This document shows positions 20,356 through 28,610 of a DNA stretch of 64,000 nucleotides, one piece after another. Location of the stretch: the NCBI GenBank assembly GCA_030428945.1, contig JAUIEC010000016.1, forward strand, positions 1 to 64,000, in the 5' to 3' direction. Each line of letters opens with the position of its first letter. Within the stretch, counting starts at the first letter, position 1. This DNA is from Phycisphaerae bacterium. Lineage in GTDB: Bacteria; Planctomycetota; Phycisphaerae; UBA1845; Fen-1342. The position numbers and the translations under genes are program-made. The notes under the pieces are model-generated. The model was not told the origin of the DNA and ran no database searches. It saw only the letters and a list, made by a program, of their open reading frames with translations.

Positions 20356-23300
20356 GTGAACCTGATCCGCCTGTGCATTGCCCGCCCCGTCGGCGTGGCG
20401 GTCGGCGTCCTGCTGATCCTGCTCTTCGGCCTGCTGGCCCTCAGCCGCATGCCCGTCCAACTGACCCCGACCGTCGACACGCCGGTCATCTCGATCGGGA
20501 CCCAGTGGCTCGGCGCCAACCCGCAGGAAGTCGAGCGCGAAATCATCGAGCGGCAGGAGGAACAGCTTCGCGGCGTCAAGGGCCTCCAGAAGATGACCAG
20601 CACCGCGGCCGACAGTTCCGGCAGCATTCGCCTGGAGTTCTACCCCGACATCAACAAGTCCGACGCCCTCCAGGACGTGATCGACAAGCTCAACCGCGTC
20701 GGCGGGTACCCGCTCGACATGGACGAACCGACCGTTGCCGTGGCCGACAACGCCCGCGACTCGGAAATCGCCTGGCTGCTGCTGCGCCCCACGGACGACT
20801 ACACCGGCGACATCTCGACGCTTCGCAACTTCGCCTTCGACTACATCAAGCCCGAACTCGACCGCATCGACGGCGTCGGCTCGACCGATGTCTACGGCGG
20901 ACGCGAACGCGAGGTCCGCATCGACGTCGACCCCGGCACGCTCGCCGCCCGCGGCCTGACCCTCTCGCAGGTCCGCGACGCGCTCCGCCAGCAGAACGCC
21001 AACATCTCGGCCGGAACCCGCACCCAGGGCAAACGCGACTTCGCCGTCCGCACCGTCGGCCAGTACGAAAGCGTCGACCAGATCCGCAACACCGTCATCG
21101 CCTACGTCGGCGATGCGCCGATCTACGTCCGCGATGTCGCCACCGTCGAATCCAGCTACAAGCGCCGCGGCAGCTTCGTCCGCAGCCGCGGACGCTTCAC
21201 CCTCGCCTTCCCCGTCCGCCGCGAAGTCGGCCGCAACGTGATGAAGGTCATGGAGGGCGTCCGGGCCGCCGTCGTGCGGATCAACGAGGAGATCCTTCAG
21301 CCCCGCGGGCTCGAACTCGAGATGGTCCAGTCCTACGACGAAACCGTCTACATCACCCAGTCGATCAACACCGTCCGCAACAACATCCTGTTCGGCGGCA
21401 CGCTGGCCGCGATCGTGCTGATGCTCTTCCTCCGCAACATCCGCGCGACCGCCGTCGTCGTGCTCTCGATCCCGATCTCCGTCGTCGGCACGTTCCTGGT
21501 CGTCGCCATGCTCGGCCGGACGATCAACGTCATCTCGCTGGCCGGAATGGCCTTCGCCGTCGGCATGGTCGTCGACAGTGCCGTGGTCGTCCTCGAGAAC
21601 ATCTACCGCCATCGCCAGCTCGGCCGGAACGTCTTCCAGGCCACCCTGGCCGGCACCCGCGAAGTCTGGGGCGCCGTCCTCGCCAGCACTCTGACCACCG
21701 TCGCCGTCTTCCTGCCCGTCATCTTCGTCCGCGAGGAAGCCGGCCAGCTCTTCCGCGACATCAGCCTGGCCACCGTGGCGGCCGTCTCGCTCTCGCTGCT
21801 GGTGGCGCTGACCGTCATCCCGGTCCTCGCCAGCCGCCTGCTGGCCGGCGGACGTCCGCCGCAGGTCGACCAGACCGATCGCAGCCTGCTGGGACGCTTC
21901 TTCGCCGGCCTGGCCGGACGGCTGGCCGGCAGCCCGCTGGCCCGGATCCTGGTGATCATCGTCATGCTGGTCGGTTCGTTCGGGCTGATTCCCTGGCTGG
22001 TGCCGCCGACGACCTACCTGCCCAGCGGCAACCGCAACCTGATCTTCGGCGGGCTTTCCGCCCCGCCCGGATACGCCCTCGACGAGTACCAGCGGATGGG
22101 CACCGTGGTCGAGGCCGTGCTGAAACCCTACTGGGAGGCCGAGCCCGGCTCGCCCGAAGCAGCCGAACTCGCCCGCCAGTGGACGGCCGAGATCGAACCG
22201 CTGATCGAGGCCGGGGCCCTGCCGGGGACCGAACCGCTGCCGGCGCCGGAGAACTGGTACGACCGCCTGCGGGTCAGCCGCTGGCTGGAGAGCCTGCGGA
22301 TCGACCGCAGTCGCCGCGAGTGGCGGACCCCGCCGCCGCCGATGTCCAACTTCTTCTACGTCGCCTTCGGCAACACCTGCTTCATGGGCGCGACCAGCGC
22401 CGACGACGCCCGCGTCGCGCCGCTCGCACGCCTGCTGGACCGCTCGATCAAGGACCTGCCCGGGATCTTCGGCGGCTTCCGCCAGACCAGCCTGTTCCGT
22501 CTCGGCGGCGGCAACGACGTCACCGTCGAGGTCCGCGGAGCCGACATCGACAAGGTCCGCGCCGCGGCCGAGGCCCTGCAGATGGCCTGCATGCAGCGCT
22601 TCCAGTCCTTCCCGATGGCCACCCCGGCCAACTTCGCCCTCGGTCGACCCGAACTGCGGATCGTTCCCGACCGCGAACGCGCCGCCGACGTCGGACTCGG
22701 CGTCCGCGAAATCGGACAGGCGGTCGAGGCCTGCGTCGACGGCAACTACGTCGGCGACTTCCGGACCGAGGACGACAAGCGGATCGACATCGGCCTGTAC
22801 ATCGCCGGCCAGCGCGAGCGTGACCTCGAAGCGATCGGCGGCATCCCGCTCTACACGCCGATCGGACGCGTCGTGCCGCTCTCCTCGGTCGCCCGGATGG
22901 TCGACACGACCGCCCCCGAGCAGATCATCCGGATCGAACGCGAGCGGGCCGTCTCGCTCAGCGTGCAGCCTCCGGACGCGATGGCCCTCGAACAGGCGGT
23001 CGCCATCATCCAGGGTGAAATCGAACAGGGCCTCCGCGAGAGCGGACAGATCGATCGCTCGATCACGCTGGCGATGACCGGCAACGCCGACAAACTGACC
23101 ACCGCCCGGGCGACGATGGTCGGCACCTGGGACCCCGACGACATCTGGCTGTCGCTCTACAACATCATCAGCAGCCGCTTCTTCCTGTCCGTGCTGGTGA
23201 TCTACCTGCTGATGGCCGCGCTGTACGAGAGCTGGGTGATTCCGCTGGTGATCATGTTCAGCGTGCCGCTGGCGCTGTTCGGCGGGTTCCTCGGGCTGAG

Positions 23301-23772
23301 CATCGCCCACGTCGGCACGTTGCTGAGCACGAGTCAGCCGGTCCAGCAACTCGACGTGCTGACATTCCTCGGGTTCGTCATCCTGGTCGGCATCGTGGTC
23401 AACAACGCCATCCTGCTGGTCAACCAGGCCCTGCTGCACCTCCGCGAACAGGGCATGGGTCCGACCGAAGCGATCCGCGAGGCCGTCCGCGTCCGCGTCC
23501 GCCCGGTCTTCATGACCACGCTGACCACCTTCGTCGGACAGTTGCCGCTCGCCCTGATGGCCGGAGCCGGCACCGAGCTGTACCGCGGGCTCGCCTCGGT
23601 CATGCTCGGCGGCCTGCTGATCGCCACCATCGGAACGCTGATCCTGGTCCCCTGCGTGCTGGCCGTCGTCTTCAGCATCCCCGGCATGCCCGCCCGACTC
23701 GCCCGGGCCCGCATGGGCACCGAAGCCGCCACCACCGACACGACCCCCGACCTCGCCGAACCTGTCCTCTAG
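20356..23772 (+). CDS. RND-family efflux transporter (AcrB/MdtB-like)
   Basis: 1138 residues, somewhat long for the roughly 1040-residue family. Proton-driven inner-membrane exporter. Start GTG at 20356 with AGGAG overlapping the adaptor stop. Landmarks: N-terminal TM1 after NLIRLCIARPVGVAVGVLL, porter-domain words, the TM4 region GMAFAVGMVVDSAVVVLENI, TMs 5-6, a second periplasmic half, and a C-terminal TM bundle with VILVGIVVNNAILLVNQA. The TM4 charged-residue pattern (VDSAVVV) suggests hydrophobe/amphiphile efflux rather than heavy-metal export. The extra length lies mainly around residues 555-660, an acidic insert with EPGSPEAAELARQW. Substrate unknown. Confidence 0.93.
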   Translation: MNLIRLCIARPVGVAVGVLLILLFGLLALSRMPVQLTPTVDTPVISIGTQWLGANPQEVEREIIERQEEQLRGVKGLQKMTSTAADSSGSIRLEFYPDINKSDALQDVIDKLNRVGGYPLDMDEPTVAVADNARDSEIAWLLLRPTDDYTGDISTLRNFAFDYIKPELDRIDGVGSTDVYGGREREVRIDVDPGTLAARGLTLSQVRDALRQQNANISAGTRTQGKRDFAVRTVGQYESVDQIRNTVIAYVGDAPIYVRDVATVESSYKRRGSFVRSRGRFTLAFPVRREVGRNVMKVMEGVRAAVVRINEEILQPRGLELEMVQSYDETVYITQSINTVRNNILFGGTLAAIVLMLFLRNIRATAVVVLSIPISVVGTFLVVAMLGRTINVISLAGMAFAVGMVVDSAVVVLENIYRHRQLGRNVFQATLAGTREVWGAVLASTLTTVAVFLPVIFVREEAGQLFRDISLATVAAVSLSLLVALTVIPVLASRLLAGGRPPQVDQTDRSLLGRFFAGLAGRLAGSPLARILVIIVMLVGSFGLIPWLVPPTTYLPSGNRNLIFGGLSAPPGYALDEYQRMGTVVEAVLKPYWEAEPGSPEAAELARQWTAEIEPLIEAGALPGTEPLPAPENWYDRLRVSRWLESLRIDRSRREWRTPPPPMSNFFYVAFGNTCFMGATSADDARVAPLARLLDRSIKDLPGIFGGFRQTSLFRLGGGNDVTVEVRGADIDKVRAAAEALQMACMQRFQSFPMATPANFALGRPELRIVPDRERAADVGLGVREIGQAVEACVDGNYVGDFRTEDDKRIDIGLYIAGQRERDLEAIGGIPLYTPIGRVVPLSSVARMVDTTAPEQIIRIERERAVSLSVQPPDAMALEQAVAIIQGEIEQGLRESGQIDRSITLAMTGNADKLTTARATMVGTWDPDDIWLSLYNIISSRFFLSVLVIYLLMAALYESWVIPLVIMFSVPLALFGGFLGLSIAHVGTLLSTSQPVQQLDVLTFLGFVILVGIVVNNAILLVNQALLHLREQGMGPTEAIREAVRVRVRPVFMTTLTTFVGQLPLALMAGAGTELYRGLASVMLGGLLIATIGTLILVPCVLAVVFSIPGMPARLARARMGTEAATTDTTPDLAEPVL

Positions 23773-23784
23773 CGGGTCGCGAAA

Positions 23785-23888
23785 AAGTGAAGGCGTGAAG
23801 GCGTGAAAAGGGGCGCTATGTCCCGCCCGCGCGACCTTGCTCCCTCGCTCCCTCGCTCCCTCGCTCCCTTGCTCCCTTGCTCCCTTCC
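23785..23888. repeat. GTGAAGGC array then CTCCCTCG array
   Basis: Two arrays back to back. GTGAAGGC octamers (23790-23813) begin about 15 bp after the efflux stop and are purine-rich on that gene's sense strand. From 23836 to 23888 the sequence becomes CTCCCTCG/CTCCCTTG octamers, pyrimidine-rich on the sense strand of the next gene at 23970. The polarity switch marks the gene boundary. Confidence 0.85.
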
Positions 23889-23969
23889 CAGCAGATTTCC
23901 CGGTCCGCCGGTTCCGCTCGTTCGTGACAGGCACAGCACGCAGTCACCAGCGACCCAGGGAGAATCACC

Positions 23970-25703
23970 ATGCTCGCCCAACGTACCGGACTGTTCACCG
24001 CACTGACGATTACCGGCCTGCTGGCCGTCGGGGGCTGTCCCGAGCCGTCCCTGGCCGGACTCGATCCCAACACCCCCGGCCAGGCCGGAGCCCCCGGACC
24101 GGCCGGCGACACCGGCCCGCAGGGTCTGCCCGGTCCGCAGGGCCCGCCCGGCGACTCGTTCTTCTCCGCCAGCGGCAGCGACGTCGCCCTGGCACAGGGA
24201 CGACTCGGAATCGGCACCGACACCCCGGCCGCGACGCTCGACGTCGTCGGCAACGTCCTGATCAGCGACGGACTCGAGGTGCTCAACGGGGCCGCGATTC
24301 AATTCGCCCTGACCGTCGACGGTCTGCTGCGCACCTCGACCTCCGAAACCGGACTGGCGGTCGACCTGCCCGGCCTGCGCCTGCTGACAACCGAGAGCGT
24401 CCCGAACGTGATCGCCGGATCCGGCGCGAACCGCGTGTCCGACGGCAGCGTCGGCGTCGTGATCGGCGGCGGGGGCCCGACCGACGCGACCGATCCCAAC
24501 ACCGCGCACAGCAGCAGCGGCGACTTCATCACGATCGCCGGCGGCGCCGGCCACCGCGCCAGCGGAGACGCCGCGGTGGTGGGCGGCGGGGAGCAGAACC
24601 AGGCCCTGGCCACGTTTGCCACAATCAGCGGCGGGGAGCGCAACCAGGCCCTGGCACCGTATGCGACCATCGCCGGTGGCGGGCCGACCGGCACCGGTGG
24701 CACGAACGCCAACCGGGTCTTCGATCGGCACGGGACGGTCGGGGGCGGCGGCGACAACCAGGCCGGCAGCGACGATGACGACGAGTCCAGCGACCGCTTC
24801 GCGACCGTCGCCGGCGGGCAGGGCAACAGGGCATCCGGACAACAGTCCACCATCGGCGGCGGCCTCGCCAACCAGGCCAGCGGGGGCCAGTCCACCATCG
24901 CCGGCGGCCAGTCCAACGAAGCCACGAGGACGCTGGCCACCGTGGTGGGCGGCTTCGCCAACGACGCGACCGGCGTGGCCGCGACCATCGTCGGCGGACA
25001 GATCAACGAAGCGTCCGGGTTCGAATCGTTCATCGGCAGTGGCCAGTCGAACGAAGCGAGCGGGTCGCGGGCCGTGATCGTTGGCGGCTTCGAGAATGTC
25101 GCCAGCGGCGATTTCGCGATGGTCCCGGGCGGCTTCCAGTGCGAAGCGTCCGGCACCCGGAGCCTGGCCGCGGGCAACCAGGCCAAGGCCACCCACTCCG
25201 GCAGTTTCGTCTGGGGCGACAACCAGGCCGACGCGGTGTCATCCTTCGGCAATGACACCTTCAGCGTGCGCGCCTCGGGCGGCACCCGCTTCTACTCCAG
25301 CGCCAACCTGACCAGCGGCGTGCAGTTGCCGGCCGGCGGCGGGGCCTGGCAGAGTCTCAGCGATCGGGATTCCAAGGAGAACATCGTCGCGGTCGATCCG
25401 CAGGCCGTGCTGGCGGCGCTGGCCCGTCTCGAGATCAGCACGTGGAACTACCTGACGCAGGACGCCACCGTCCGCCACATCGGCCCGATGGCCCAGGACT
25501 TCCACGCCGCGTTCGGACTGGGCGAGGACGAGCGGCACATCACGACCATCGACGCCGACGGCGTCGCCCTGGCCGCCATCCAGGGCCTGCACCAGCAGGT
25601 CACCCGCCAGGCCGAGGTCATCGCCGCCCAGCAGAAACAGATCGACGACCTGGCCGAACGCCTCACCAGGCTGGAAACCAACGCGGCCAGACTGAAAGAG
25701 TGA
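23970..25703 (+). CDS. Collagen-like/YadA-head-like lipoprotein with S74 self-cleaving chaperone
   Basis: 577 residues. The N-terminus is a lipoprotein signal ending AVGGC (Cys23). Residues 37-62 are collagen-like Gly-X-Y triplets (GAPGPAGDTGPQGLPGPQGP). Residues about 145-410 contain some 16 repeats of the form GGxxNxASGxxSTIAGG (GGQGNRASGQQSTIGGG, GGLANQASGGQSTIAGG), as in the left-handed beta-roll head of YadA-type trimeric adhesins. Residues 463-577 form a Peptidase_S74 intramolecular chaperone: SDRDSKENI supplies the Ser464/Lys469 dyad, then MAQDFHAAFG and a terminal coiled coil. In phage tail spikes this domain trimerises the protein and cuts itself off. A trimeric surface spike is inferred. 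AGGGAG precedes the ATG; the stop codon lies inside a GTGAAGGA array. Confidence 0.88.
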   Translation: MLAQRTGLFTALTITGLLAVGGCPEPSLAGLDPNTPGQAGAPGPAGDTGPQGLPGPQGPPGDSFFSASGSDVALAQGRLGIGTDTPAATLDVVGNVLISDGLEVLNGAAIQFALTVDGLLRTSTSETGLAVDLPGLRLLTTESVPNVIAGSGANRVSDGSVGVVIGGGGPTDATDPNTAHSSSGDFITIAGGAGHRASGDAAVVGGGEQNQALATFATISGGERNQALAPYATIAGGGPTGTGGTNANRVFDRHGTVGGGGDNQAGSDDDDESSDRFATVAGGQGNRASGQQSTIGGGLANQASGGQSTIAGGQSNEATRTLATVVGGFANDATGVAATIVGGQINEASGFESFIGSGQSNEASGSRAVIVGGFENVASGDFAMVPGGFQCEASGTRSLAAGNQAKATHSGSFVWGDNQADAVSSFGNDTFSVRASGGTRFYSSANLTSGVQLPAGGGAWQSLSDRDSKENIVAVDPQAVLAALARLEISTWNYLTQDATVRHIGPMAQDFHAAFGLGEDERHITTIDADGVALAAIQGLHQQVTRQAEVIAAQQKQIDDLAERLTRLETNAARLKE

Positions 25704-25733
25704 AGGAGTGAAAAAGTGAAAGAGTGAAGGAGA
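25693..25733. repeat. GTGAAGGA/GTGAAAGA array containing the stop codon
   Basis: Imperfect octamers GAAAGAGTGAAGGAGTGAAA and AAGTGAAAGAGTGAAGGAG. The stop TGA of the S74 lipoprotein is part of the first unit, so the array begins inside the last codons. Purine-rich on the sense strand. Confidence 0.8.
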
Positions 25734-25767
25734 AAACAAACCGGCTGCCACGGCTGGTTGGAACAGC

Positions 25768-25817
25768 GTGAAGGAGGACCCGCGCCGGCAGCAACCCGCC
25801 AGCGCGACCTCCTTCAC
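25768..25817. terminator. Long hairpin between convergent genes (bidirectional terminator)
   Basis: GTGAAGGAGG (25768-25777) pairs perfectly with CCTCCTTCAC (25808-25817). Inside, CGCGCCGGC pairs with GCCAGCGCG with one mismatch, leaving a short loop. It lies between the stops of the two convergent lipoprotein genes and is followed on the plus strand by TCTTTTCACC, so it could stop transcription from both sides. Confidence 0.6.
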
Positions 25818-25847
25818 TCTTTTCACCCATTCACGATTCCACCCGTT

Positions 25848-27212
25848 CTAGGGCTGGACCTCGTAGAGCACGCCGTCACCGTCGAGCGTCGTACCCAGCA
25901 GGAACATCCGCCCGCCGACCATCTCGAGCCCCGACCACGAGACGTCCTCGTCGGGCAGTTCGTAGGTCTCGATCACCTTTCCGGTGACCGGATCGATCTG
26001 CACGATCGACTGGGCCACCACCGTGACGAGGCCCCACAGCGCGTCGCCGTCGAACGCCAGCGCCCGCAGGTCGCGATTGAAGCTGATCTCCTGCTCGACC
26101 ACGTCGGGCTCGCCGCTGGTGTTCACCACGAAGAACCGCCCGAACTGGTCGTCGAACGGCCGGCCATGCAGCCACAGGCGTCCGCTCAGCGCGTGGTAGG
26201 CGATCGCCCGGAACGTGATCGGGCCGCCCATCTCGTCCTCGCTGCTGACCGTGTCCACGACCGTCGACAGCGTCCGCTTGAACGCGTCGCGACTGCCGCC
26301 GCAGCCGCAGTGCGTCCAGAGGAATCCACCCTGCGCGGTCTGCACCAGCCGACTGCTGGTTGGCCCGAGCGGCACTCCCAGTTCGCGATTGTCCAGGTCG
26401 AAGCGCTCGATCTGCCCCAGCCCCGAGTTGAACACCAGGTCGCCGTTGAAGGCCACCAGGTCAGAGAAGAACTGCGGCGTCGGCAGGTCCTCGATCACGT
26501 CCAGCACTTCCAGCGTGCCGCACGCGACCTCCGGCGGCAGTTGCTGCTGCCGGCTGAACAGGGCGATCTGCCCGCTGACATCCGCCAGCCCCAGCGTGTC
26601 GTCCGTCGCGACCACCACCGGGAAGAAGAAGCGGGTCTCCTCCAGCGCGAGGTTGAAGACGAAGTCGGTCGTCGGCTCGGCCGCGAAATCCAGCACCAGT
26701 TCGTCACCGTCAAACAGTGCGAACACCCGCGCGCAGTCCTTCGCGCCGGTCAGCCGGTCACGCAGGAAGACCCGCCCGGTCCCGTCCCGGTTCAGCCGCA
26801 ACGCCGTCACGTCGGCCGTCTCGCTGAACGTCGCCAGGCCGCCGACGAACTCCGGCAGCGCCGTACCGCTGTCCAGCAGCCACGTGCCGTACGGCCCGCG
26901 CGGATCCAGCGGGGGCACATCACCCGGTTCGAACGGGCCGGGCTGTTCGCCGGTCAGCACCGGCAGGTTCGGTTCCACCACCGCCGGCGGCTGACTGGCG
27001 ACCGGACCGTTCAACGTCGTCGGCGGCGAGTCGCCGGGCGCATCGGCACCAGCGCCCCCGATCGTCCCCACGCCGGTCGGACCGATCTTGCCGGTCAGAT
27101 CGCTTTCGACGGTAGCCCCGTCCACCAGCGCCAGCGGCGCCTCGCTCGGGCAGCCGCCCATCAGCACCGCCCCGACACCGAGCCCCGCCACCGTCATCCG
27201 TACACTTCGCAT
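25848..27212 (-). CDS. Predicted lipoprotein with propeller-like repeats, unknown function
   Basis: 454 residues from the ATG at 27212, which has GGAG upstream and opens a lipoprotein signal (MRSVRMTVAGLGVGAV, lipobox LMGGC, Cys21); the frame is open further upstream only through an octamer array. After a Gly/Pro/Ala-rich linker (about 35-100) come beta-rich repeats with YVTN/SMP-30-like words: IDPVTGKVIETYELP, ALAFDGDALWGLV, GLEMVGGRMFLLGTT. A beta-propeller that senses or binds something at the cell surface is plausible but not proven. I do not recognise a named family. It converges with the S74 lipoprotein across a shared hairpin. Confidence 0.75.
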   Translation of the reverse strand: MRSVRMTVAGLGVGAVLMGGCPSEAPLALVDGATVESDLTGKIGPTGVGTIGGAGADAPGDSPPTTLNGPVASQPPAVVEPNLPVLTGEQPGPFEPGDVPPLDPRGPYGTWLLDSGTALPEFVGGLATFSETADVTALRLNRDGTGRVFLRDRLTGAKDCARVFALFDGDELVLDFAAEPTTDFVFNLALEETRFFFPVVVATDDTLGLADVSGQIALFSRQQQLPPEVACGTLEVLDVIEDLPTPQFFSDLVAFNGDLVFNSGLGQIERFDLDNRELGVPLGPTSSRLVQTAQGGFLWTHCGCGGSRDAFKRTLSTVVDTVSSEDEMGGPITFRAIAYHALSGRLWLHGRPFDDQFGRFFVVNTSGEPDVVEQEISFNRDLRALAFDGDALWGLVTVVAQSIVQIDPVTGKVIETYELPDEDVSWSGLEMVGGRMFLLGTTLDGDGVLYEVQP

Positions 27213-27316
27213 TGCCTGCTCCTTGCATCCACCCGGCCCACCACCCCACAGCGGCAGCCCCGGCCACCAGCAGAGGCGACAACCCCGGCGACCACACACG
27301 CGGAAAAACCTCGAAG

Positions 27317-27390
27317 CCAGGGAGCAAGGGAGCAAGGGAGCGAGGGAGCAAGGGAGCGAGGGAGCGAGGGAGCGAGGGAGCGAGGGAGCC
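27317..27390. repeat. GGGAGCAA/GGGAGCGA octamer array
   Basis: About nine octamers GGGAGCRA on the plus strand, in the divergent gap between the lipoprotein and nnrE. On the sense strand of the nearer gene (the lipoprotein, 105 bp away) it is pyrimidine-rich, as for other upstream arrays. It ends at a junction GCGAATCTGGTGCCACGGCT that recurs near 30748. Confidence 0.9.
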
Positions 27391-27419
27391 AGCGAATCTG
27401 GTGCCACGGCTCCTGAGCT

Positions 27420-27580
27420 GTGCCACTGTTTTTGGGCTCTTGAGCAGTGTCTTCTGGCGCGCGGGTGCGCCGCCCTCGAGTGCCGTGCTCCACCGCCGCG
27501 TTGTAGGGTGCGTCATCGACGCGGCAGACCGCGATCGCGTCGACCGCGGAAGTCCCAGGCGTCGATGCCGCACCGCGTGG
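27420..27580. repeat. Dispersed repeats: ACACTGCTCAAGAG and GGTGCGTCATCGACGC families
   Basis: First, TGCCACTGTTTTTGGGCTCT then TGAGCAGTGTCTTC, inverse of sequences at 30126-30160, 30519-30560 and 36690-36726. Second, TAGGGTGCGTCATCGACGC at 27505 and its partner GGCGTCGATGCCGCACC at 27558, an inverted pair repeated at 29976, 30394, 36772 and 40730. The rest of 27213-27701 shows no gene. Confidence 0.7.
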
Positions 27581-27701
27581 CGCGATTCCCCGCGGGGGCC
27601 CGCCACGCTCCCGCTCGAGGAAGCGAGCAGCCGGGGCAGCGAGGACTCGCTACACTGCACGCTGCGAGAGACGGCTGAACTCGAACCCCGGCCTGACCAC
27701 C

Positions 27702-28394
27702 ATGCTGCCATACCAACCGCCGCCGCCGATGACCTGCCAGCAGATCCGCGACGTCGATGCCTACGCGATCAACACCCTCGGCATCCCCGGCATCGTCCTG
27801 ATGGAGAACGCCGCCCTCGGCATCACCGACTGGCTTCTCACCAACACCTCCCCGGCCGAGCGCGCCCGCGTCGTCCTGCTGGCGGGCCCCGGCAACAACG
27901 GCGGCGACGCGCTGGCCGTCCTGCGACTGCTGGCCGCGGGCGGCACGTCGGCCACGGCGGTTCTGGCGGCCGAGCCGGACCGCTACCGCGGAGACGCCGG
28001 GACGAACCTGGCGATCGTGCGGCGGATGGGCCTGCCGTGCCTCGATCCGGAGGCGGATGATGACCTGCCCCGGGCGGGGGCTCTGCTGGCGGAAGCGACG
28101 CTGATCGTGGACGGCCTGCTGGGGACGGGAGCCCGCGGCGCGCCGCGTGGTCGGATCGGGCGTCTGATCGAGCGGGCGTGTGCGGCCGGGGCGCGGCGGA
28201 TCGCGATCGATCTGCCGTCGGGGCTGGACGGCGACAGTGGTGGGGTCAGCGGGCGTTGTTTCCGGGCGGATGTGACGCTGACGCTGCTGGCGGAGAAGGT
28301 CGGCTTCGCGGGTGCGTCGCGCGGGCTGCTGGGTCAGGTGGTGGTGCTGGGGATCGGGATTCCGCCAGATGTGGTGTCCCGCGTGCAAAAATGA
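27702..28394 (+). CDS. nnrE: NAD(P)H-hydrate epimerase
   Basis: 230 residues, a stand-alone YjeF N-terminal (Rossmann-like) domain. It interconverts R and S forms of damaged hydrated NAD(P)H so that the ADP-dependent dehydratase can repair them. Key motifs: MENAALGITDWL, the phosphate-binding loop GPGNNGGDALAVLR, VDGLLGTG, and IDLPSGLDGDSG with the catalytic/ion-binding Asp. The ADP/ATP-dependent dehydratase half, fused in many bacteria (NnrDE), is absent. The ATG at 27702 is the furthest upstream; an in-frame ATG at 27729, nearer the conserved core, is equally possible. The stop lies 13 bp before a putative recA promoter. Confidence 0.9.
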   Translation: MLPYQPPPPMTCQQIRDVDAYAINTLGIPGIVLMENAALGITDWLLTNTSPAERARVVLLAGPGNNGGDALAVLRLLAAGGTSATAVLAAEPDRYRGDAGTNLAIVRRMGLPCLDPEADDDLPRAGALLAEATLIVDGLLGTGARGAPRGRIGRLIERACAAGARRIAIDLPSGLDGDSGGVSGRCFRADVTLTLLAEKVGFAGASRGLLGQVVVLGIGIPPDVVSRVQK

Positions 28395-28406
28395 CGAAAT
28401 CCGCCC

Positions 28407-28434
28407 TTGACTGTTAGGTGTTTGTTTGTACACT
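28407..28434 (+). promoter_or_regulatory. Putative recA promoter
   Basis: TTGACT (28407-28412), 16-bp spacer, TACACT (28429-28434). It lies in an unusually AT-rich patch (28405-28440). The leader to recA is about 170 nt. The palindrome TGTACA (28427-28432) overlaps the -10. No Escherichia-type (CTG-N10-CAG) or Bacillus-type (GAAC-N4-GTTC) LexA box was found. Confidence 0.5.
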
Positions 28435-28610
28435 TTCAGATGTCGTCGAGCGAGGTGGACGCAGGTTGTCAGAGACCGGTCCGCCCGGCAGTCTGGGTCC
28501 GGCGCATGCGTGCACTCTGAGCCACGGGGTCATGGCGTGTGTCATGATCGGGGTGAGCAGCGGGACGAAGGGACAGCGGGACCATTGGAGCGCCAGGGAA
28601 GGACACGTTC

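Noticed and set aside
18949..23934. Minus-strand open frame of more than 1600 codons opposite the efflux operon
   Set aside because: Its composition (Asp, Gly, Val, Gln, no motifs) is that of an antisense shadow; the plus-strand efflux genes have full family motifs.
28395..28610. LexA/SOS box upstream of recA
   Set aside because: Neither the proteobacterial nor the Gram-positive consensus occurs; TGTACA alone is too short to call.
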